The position numbers were made by a program, and so were the translations under genes. Of a stretch of DNA of 10,753 nt, positions 7,052 through 10,753 are shown piece after piece. The stretch lies in assembly GCA_030041195.1 (NCBI GenBank), contig JASHOI010000324.1:1-10753 (forward strand), in the 5' to 3' direction. The notes under the pieces were generated by a model. It ran no database searches and was not told where the DNA came from. It saw only the letters and a program-made list of their open reading frames with translations. Numbering within the stretch: position 1 is the stretch's first letter; the number at the start of each line of letters is the position of its first letter. The DNA is from Streptosporangiaceae bacterium (lineage in GTDB: Bacteria; Actinomycetota; Actinomycetes; Streptosporangiales; Streptosporangiaceae).

Positions 7052-7102
7052 AAGATCTAGGAGGATCCGGGGCAAATGCCGCACGCGAGGCTCCTAGATC
7101 TT
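7050..7102. repeat. Inverted repeat with AGATCTAGGAG arms
   Basis: AAGATCTAGGAG (7052-7063) is exactly complementary to CTCCTAGATCTT (7091-7102), a 12-bp stem with a 27-nt loop, starting right at the end of the small repeat gene. The left arm extends to AAAAGATCTAGGAGG (7050-7064), which also matches the inverted copy at 7252-7266 over 15 nt. A short frame, ATG at 7076 to TGA at 7150 (24 codons), begins 11 nt after the AGGAGG inside the left arm. This may be a terminator for the small gene, a repeat family, or a translation-control hairpin. Confidence 0.6.
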
Positions 7103-7206
7103 CGGCGAACCCCGCCGCGGACCGGAAACCGGCCGTCGGCCCGCACCTGATGCGACGGCGGTCACCGCATCGCCGCTAGAGCCCGAGAACAGGCCCGCCA
7201 CCAAGA

Positions 7207-7257
7207 TCAAACCGCCGAGTTAATCATCTGCGAGCCCATGCTGCACCCGGGCCTCCT
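7207..7257 (-). repeat. Inverted degenerate copy of the small gene's start region
   Basis: Read on the minus strand, 7257-7208 aligns without gaps to plus-strand 6809-6858 at about 35 of 50 positions. Both contain AGGAG, then GTGCAG, then an ATG within a shared ATGGGCTCGCA. The aligned reading frame here gives MGSQMINSAV and then TGA, where the plus copy continues with a TGC codon. It looks like a duplicated, decayed leader and start. Too short to be a gene with confidence. Confidence 0.5.
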
Positions 7258-7266
7258 AGATCTTTT
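7252..7266. repeat. Third copy of the CTCCTAGATCTT motif
   Basis: CCTCCTAGATCTTTT is the exact reverse complement of the 15 nt at 7050-7064 and shares 12 nt with 7091-7102. Together the three copies bracket and subdivide about 217 nt. On the minus strand the AGGAGG part of this copy precedes the decayed MGSQ start. Confidence 0.75.
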
Positions 7267-7276
7267 TGAGGCCGCG

Positions 7277-7342
7277 CCCCGGCGGCGGGCTTGCCCGCCG
7301 GCTGCCGGGGACCGGAGGCTGTCGCCCCGGGTCCCCGGCAGC
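7277..7342 (-). terminator. Overlapping GC-rich hairpins after the YVTN gene
   Basis: GCTGCCGGGGACC (7301-7313) and GGTCCCCGGCAGC (7330-7342) form a perfect 13-bp stem with a 16-nt loop, beginning 26 nt after the YVTN stop. A second hairpin uses CCCCGGC (7277-7283) with GCCGGGG (7304-7310) around GGCGGGC/GCCCGCC (7284-7290/7293-7299). The two share 7304-7310 and cannot form fully together. No T-run follows on the minus strand. Most likely the terminator of the phosphoesterase-YVTN operon. Confidence 0.65.
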
Positions 7343-7368
7343 TTGCCCTGACGAGACCTTGGCCGGCG

Positions 7369-8607
7369 CTACGCTCCGGCGAACGCTATGCCGAGCGGTG
7401 CGCCGTCCAGCGTGCCGGTGCTGGCCGGCGGCGGCGCCACGCCCGACGCGCCGTCGATCGTGCCGACCACGGTGTTGGTCGCCGGGTTGATGACGGTGAT
7501 GTCGCCGTCCAGGATGCTGCCGACCCAGAGCTGCGTGCCGTCCGGCGTCACCGCGATCGAACCGGGCAGCTCGCCGACCGCTATGGTCGCGGCCGTGTGA
7601 TCGGTTGCGGTGCTGATCGCCGTCACCGAGTCGGAGTTCATGTCGGTCACGTACGCGGTGCTGCCGTCCGGCGTGACCGCGACCGCGTACGGCTCGGCGC
7701 CGGCCGGGACGTCGGCGATCACGCGATCACTGGCGGCGCTGATCACCACGAGCTGGTTGGTTTGCGGGCTGGTCGCGTACACCACGGCGCCGTCCGGGCT
7801 GACCGCGAGGCCCTGCGCCCCGGTGGGGATGCTGATCGAGGCGATCACACTGGAGGTGGCGGTGTCGATCACGTCGACACCGTTCTCCGTGGTGACGTAG
7901 GCGCGGGTCCCGTTCGGGCTGAACGCGACCTGGCGGGGGCCCGTGCCCACGGTGATGTCGCCGGTCACGGTGTTGGTGGCGGTGCTGATGACCGCGACCT
8001 GGTTCGAGCCGCCCGGCCCGGTGTCGCCACCGGTCAGCGTCGCGTAGACCGTGCTGCCATCGGGTGAGACCGCCACGTCCTGCGGGTAGGCACCGACCTC
8101 GATCGGGGTCCCTTCGGTGCCGGTGGCGACGTCGACCGGTATCACGTCGTACTGACCCGTCTCGGCGATGTACACCTCCGAGTTGCCGGGCGTGACCGCG
8201 ACGCCCTCGGGTGAGTCGGCGCTGTAGGTGCTGGTGATCGTGTCGGTGGACACGTTCACCTGAAGGACCTCGTAGCCGCCCGCGGCCGCCACGTAGGCGT
8301 CGTAATCACCCGTCGTGGCCGGGTCTTTCTGGCCGGCCGCCGGATGGAAGCGGAACGCGGACGAGCCGCTGGCCTGGTACTTGATGCTGCTCTGCGGCGT
8401 GTTGGCGACCTTCGTCCCGTGGACCGTGGCGAAGCTGCCGGCGATGCCGAAAGCGGCGGTCGGCGCGCCGAGCACGACCACGGCGATGCCGACTGCCCAG
8501 AACAGTTTGATGATCCGCCGCCGGGACCTGCGCCCAGTGGCCGCTGGCGTCGCCGCGTCCGTCTGGCCGGTGTTGGCCGGGTTCGGGCTTGCTGAGTCTG
8601 CAGACAT
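7369..8607 (-). CDS. Membrane-anchored YVTN-family beta-propeller protein
   Basis: A 412-residue protein. Residues 1-31 are hydrophilic and end in a basic cluster (RRSRRR); residues about 32-56 are a single hydrophobic segment, giving an N-in membrane anchor or uncleaved signal; the rest should be extracytoplasmic. From about residue 100 to the end are roughly seven blades of 40-47 residues with the YVTN pattern: repeated V-A-V-[ST]-P-[DN]-G-[ST]-x-x-Y-V followed by x-V-x-V-I-[SD]-x-A-T. The family gives seven-bladed propellers used for binding proteins, surfaces or ligands; no catalytic residues are apparent. The ATG at 8607 follows AAGGAGAA with a good spacing. The gene starts 25 nt after the phosphoesterase stop, so they form an operon; the product probably partners or presents that enzyme, by inference. 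Confidence 0.9.
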   Translation of the reverse strand: MSADSASPNPANTGQTDAATPAATGRRSRRRIIKLFWAVGIAVVVLGAPTAAFGIAGSFATVHGTKVANTPQSSIKYQASGSSAFRFHPAAGQKDPATTGDYDAYVAAAGGYEVLQVNVSTDTITSTYSADSPEGVAVTPGNSEVYIAETGQYDVIPVDVATGTEGTPIEVGAYPQDVAVSPDGSTVYATLTGGDTGPGGSNQVAVISTATNTVTGDITVGTGPRQVAFSPNGTRAYVTTENGVDVIDTATSSVIASISIPTGAQGLAVSPDGAVVYATSPQTNQLVVISAASDRVIADVPAGAEPYAVAVTPDGSTAYVTDMNSDSVTAISTATDHTAATIAVGELPGSIAVTPDGTQLWVGSILDGDITVINPATNTVVGTIDGASGVAPPPASTGTLDGAPLGIAFAGA

Positions 8608-8632
8608 GTGGGTTCTCCTTTCGCCCGGACCG

Positions 8633-10129
8633 TCAGCTCGCGCGGGTGGTGTTGCGGGGGCGGGGACGCGGGCCCGTCTGCTGCACGGGCAGGGTCTGGC
8701 TGGCGCCGGGGAACGCCGGCTCCGGCAGGTAGTTCACGTTGTGCACGGCCTGCGCCAGCGTGGCCTTGGTGCCGGGCAGGCTCGGCACGGCGCTGGGGAA
8801 TTGCGGGAACCCGAATGCTGACGTCAGGTTGCCGAACGTGGCCCGGCGCCACGGCGTGATGTTGGGGATCGTCACGCCGGTGAGCAGCTCGAGGAACTGC
8901 AGCGACGACGTGTGGTCGAAGGTCTCGCTGGCGATCCAGCCACCCTGGGTCCACGGCGAGACGATCAGGCACGGCACGCGGAACCCGCCGCCGATCGGCC
9001 AGTTCGGGCTGCCGGAAACGGTGATGAACTCGTTCGGCGTGCCTGCCGGCGGAGTGGGCGGCACGACGTGGTCGAACAGCCCGTCGTTCTCGTCGTAGTT
9101 GAGGATGAACACCGTCTTGGCCCACACGTCCGGGTTGGCGGCGATCGCGTCGATCTTGCTGGCGACGAAGTCGGCGCCGGCCGCCGGTGTGTAATCCGGG
9201 TGCTCGGACTGGTAGCTGGTCGGTATCAGCCAGGACACGGTGGGCAGCCGGTCGTGTATGGCATCCCACTCGAACTGGCCAGGGGAGAAGGTCCGCAGCC
9301 CGCTCTGGAACAGCGTGGACCCCACCGGTGCGCTCTGGAAGCTCTTGAACATCTCCAGCAGGTTGGTCTCGTAGTTGTCGACCTCCTGGTAGATCTGCCA
9401 GCTCACCCCGGCGTCGGTCAGCGCCTCGGGGTAGGTCTTCCACTCGTACGGGACCGGATCGACGTTGCTGGTGATCGGGCCGCCGGCCACGCCTTGCGGG
9501 TCGATCCAGGCGCTCCAGTGGTACAGCCGGTTCGGCCAGGTCGGGCCGAGCACCGAGCAGTGGTAGTTGTCGCAGATCGTGAAGTTCTCGGCCAGCGCCC
9601 ACTGGAACGGAATGTCGTCCTGGGTGTAGTAACCCATGGTGAACGGGCCATTGTTGCCGTTCGCCGCCAGGTGGGACGTGACAAAGCCGTCCATCGCCCC
9701 GTTGTCCCAGGACGTGTGCTGGTAGTACCAGGCGTGACTGGTGGACGGAATGGCCTGGGCGCTGGTGGTCAGCGTGTTGAGCCGGAACGGCAGCAGGTAG
9801 CCGTCCGGGTTCGTGTACTCGGTCGGATCGGCCGGCGGGGGCGTGGTCGGGGTGGGCTGGTACCACACCGGCTTGCCGTCGGGCAGCGTGATCGCGGTGG
9901 GGTCGGAGAACCCCCGGACGCCGGGAAGCATGCCGAAGTAGTGGTCGAACGACCGGTTCTCCTGCATCAGGATCACCACGTGCTTGATGTCGCTGAGCTG
10001 CCCCGAGCCTCGGGCCGGCCCGGACGCGAGTGCCTTGCGGAGGTTCTGCGGCAGGAATTCGGCGGCGAAGGCCGCGGTGGCCGTCGCCCCCGCGGCGGTC
10101 AGGAGGCGACGTCTGGTGAGTTCGGGCAT
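8633..10129 (-). CDS. Tat-exported phospholipase C/acid phosphatase-family phosphoesterase (PF04185)
   Basis: A 498-residue secreted hydrolase of the phosphoesterase family that includes bacterial phospholipases C and AcpA acid phosphatase, within the alkaline phosphatase superfamily. The N-terminus MPELTRRRLLTAAGATATAAFA is a twin-arginine signal. Family motifs: HVVILMQENRSFDHYFG (50-66, metal-binding E57/N58), GPTWPNR (195-201, where T197 is the likely nucleophile by analogy with mycobacterial Plc enzymes), and ILNYDENDGLFDHVVPP (342-358, metal ligands D353/H354 by family). The substrate, phospholipid or another phosphate ester, is not determined. I chose the ATG at 10129: it gives a proper Tat signal and follows GGAG at 7 nt. 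A longer frame to 10201 adds residues before the signal and is unlikely. It is the first gene of an operon with the YVTN gene; a PHO-box-like sequence upstream would fit phosphate scavenging but is weak. Confidence 0.93.
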   Translation of the reverse strand: MPELTRRRLLTAAGATATAAFAAEFLPQNLRKALASGPARGSGQLSDIKHVVILMQENRSFDHYFGMLPGVRGFSDPTAITLPDGKPVWYQPTPTTPPPADPTEYTNPDGYLLPFRLNTLTTSAQAIPSTSHAWYYQHTSWDNGAMDGFVTSHLAANGNNGPFTMGYYTQDDIPFQWALAENFTICDNYHCSVLGPTWPNRLYHWSAWIDPQGVAGGPITSNVDPVPYEWKTYPEALTDAGVSWQIYQEVDNYETNLLEMFKSFQSAPVGSTLFQSGLRTFSPGQFEWDAIHDRLPTVSWLIPTSYQSEHPDYTPAAGADFVASKIDAIAANPDVWAKTVFILNYDENDGLFDHVVPPTPPAGTPNEFITVSGSPNWPIGGGFRVPCLIVSPWTQGGWIASETFDHTSSLQFLELLTGVTIPNITPWRRATFGNLTSAFGFPQFPSAVPSLPGTKATLAQAVHNVNYLPEPAFPGASQTLPVQQTGPRPRPRNTTRAS

Positions 10130-10345
10130 AGGCCTGCTCCATCCGGGAGTGCCGGTAATTGCAACCAGCACGATCCATTCGGACCAGAGCCGCAGTCCCA
10201 CTATTTCGTTAATAACCGGAAATCGGCAGGTGAAGCTTTACACCCGCGGCGAATCGCGGAGGCTGATCTTAAGCGGCGGTTCACGTGCCGGCCATTTCGG
10301 CCATTCCGGGCCGCCGGCCGCGGCCGCGGCCGCGGCCGCGCGGGA
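10130..10345. other. Upstream region of the phosphoesterase operon
   Basis: This gap separates the rsmB-like stop from the phosphoesterase start. Positions about 10201-10240 are markedly AT-rich for this DNA (minus strand GGTTATTAACGAAATAG), the most promoter-like part, although no clear -10/-35 pair can be named. It also holds a tandem 9-nt repeat GGCCATTTC/GGCCATTCC at 10290-10307 and the GGCCGC run next to the methyltransferase gene. No RNA gene is recognised. Confidence 0.5.
10316..10339. repeat. Four tandem GGCCGC hexamers
   Basis: Four perfect GGCCGC units lie in a row, 6 nt beyond the stop of the rRNA methyltransferase gene. The run is self-complementary and can fold on itself, so it may help end that transcript; it may equally be simple GC microsatellite. 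Confidence 0.85.
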
Positions 10346-10753
10346 TCAGCGCCGGCGCAGCAGGGCCAGGAAGATCGCGTCGGTGCCGTGCCGGTGCGGC
10401 CAGAACTGCGCGAACCTGGCGTGCGGGTCCGGGCAGGCCAGCGCGGGCACCTCGGGCAGCACCGCTGGCGCGTCGAGCACCTCGATGTCGTCCCGCCCGG
10501 CGAGCACGGCCGTCACGACGTCACGGGTCTCCGCCAGGTGCGGGGAGCACGTGACGTAGCCCACCACCCCGCCCCGAGCGGCCGAGTCGAGCGCAGCGGT
10601 GAGCAGGGCGCGCTGCACCGGGCCGAGCGCGGCGACGTCAGCGGGCGAGCGGCGCCAGCGGGCCTCGGCCCTGCGCCGCAGCGCGCCAAGCCCGGAACAG
10701 GGAACGTCGGCGAGCACCCGGTCGAAGGCACCGGGCCGCCACGCGGGAGCGGT
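10346..10753 (-). CDS. RsmB/NOP-family rRNA (cytosine-C5) methyltransferase, C-terminal part
   Basis: The last 135 residues are visible and the 5' part lies beyond the right edge; the frame is open to the final base. Motif IV FDRVLADVPCSGLGALRRR carries one conserved cysteine, and motif VI GGVVGYVTCSPHLAETRDVV carries the catalytic cysteine (TCS), the two-cysteine arrangement of RNA m5C methyltransferases that use S-adenosylmethionine. The C-terminus ARFAQFWPHRHGTDAIFLALLRRR matches the family ending, where the H-x-x-x-T-D-x-[MI]-F pattern is typical. In bacteria this enzyme (RsmB/Fmu) methylates 16S rRNA C967; the exact site cannot be proved from the fragment, so I leave the symbol blank. 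Any N-terminal NusB-like domain cannot be seen. Confidence 0.92.
   Translation of the reverse strand, partial: TAPAWRPGAFDRVLADVPCSGLGALRRRAEARWRRSPADVAALGPVQRALLTAALDSAARGGVVGYVTCSPHLAETRDVVTAVLAGRDDIEVLDAPAVLPEVPALACPDPHARFAQFWPHRHGTDAIFLALLRRR

Larger units (their letters stand above)
7052..7368. other. Convergent intergenic region without a firm gene
   Basis: This stretch lies between the small repeat gene (plus) and the YVTN propeller gene (minus). It contains the AGATCTAGGAG repeats, the inverted start-region copy and the GC-rich hairpins described separately. Between about 7103 and 7206 I see only a 24-codon frame ending at 7150 and no recognisable gene, tRNA or known RNA. Confidence 0.6.

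Noticed and set aside
7054..7068. BglII-like AGATCT next to BamHI-like GGATCC, suggesting a cloning linker
   Set aside because: The sequence is part of a native-looking repeat with two more copies nearby, and no vector or synthetic sequence flanks it.
6779..7084. Antisense frame with G-R-E-G-G-G-L repeats
   Set aside because: It is the opposite strand of the same 21-bp repeats, with worse third-position GC than the plus frame and no ribosome-binding site that I can see.
5796..7190. CTAGAGCCCGGGAAC at 5796-5810 and a one-mismatch copy at 7176-7190
   Set aside because: A 15-nt match with one mismatch is expected by chance about once in a GC-rich window of this size, and the contexts differ.
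10129..10201. Longer N-terminus for the phosphoesterase beginning at 10201
   Set aside because: It would put 24 residues before the twin-arginine signal and run through the AT-rich putative promoter; the ATG at 10129 has a good ribosome-binding site.

Overview
The window is GC-rich chromosomal DNA with strong G/C preference at third codon positions. GTG and TTG starts, Tat export, an ECF42-type sigma factor and a GlxA-type regulator all point to a soil or multicellular actinomycete; genus and species cannot be fixed from this sequence. Both ends cut through genes.

Layout from left to right. Positions 1-3228 (minus strand) read, in transcription order, as a DGPF/YCII-like protein, an ECF42 sigma factor overlapping it by 4 nt, and 25 nt later an ABC ATPase fused to GAF sensor domains that runs off the left edge. 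A candidate sigma-autoregulated promoter precedes the DGPF gene. Diverging from it (3425-5093, plus strand) are a GlxA-type AraC regulator (DJ-1/PfpI domain plus AraC helix-turn-helix) and an overlapping stand-alone DJ-1/PfpI protein. Convergent to these, with 3 nt between stop codons, is rpe (ribulose-phosphate 3-epimerase). A DUF2786 protein, most likely starting at TTG, diverges from rpe.

Positions 6613-7368 are the least ordinary part. They hold two strong hairpins after the DUF2786 gene, a candidate 74-residue protein ending in F-A-P-Q-P-A-T heptad repeats, three copies of a CTCCTAGATCTT motif (one in the opposite orientation to the other two), an inverted degenerate copy of the small gene's ribosome-binding and start region, and GC-rich hairpins next to the end of the following gene. 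I read this as a small repeat-bearing accessory patch between convergent genes.

Positions 7369-10129 (minus strand) form a two-gene unit: a Tat-exported phospholipase C/acid phosphatase-family phosphoesterase followed 25 nt later by a membrane-anchored YVTN beta-propeller protein. Both products should act outside the membrane. Their upstream region carries an AT-rich island, short tandem repeats and a weak PHO-box-like sequence. The window ends in the 3' part of an RsmB/NOP-family rRNA cytosine-C5 methyltransferase gene (10346-10753, minus strand).

No rRNA, tRNA, transposase or CRISPR array was found. The points that most merit follow-up are the ABC-GAF fusion downstream of a sigma factor, the inverted leader/start repeats around the heptad-repeat gene, and the unfused propeller/phosphoesterase pair.
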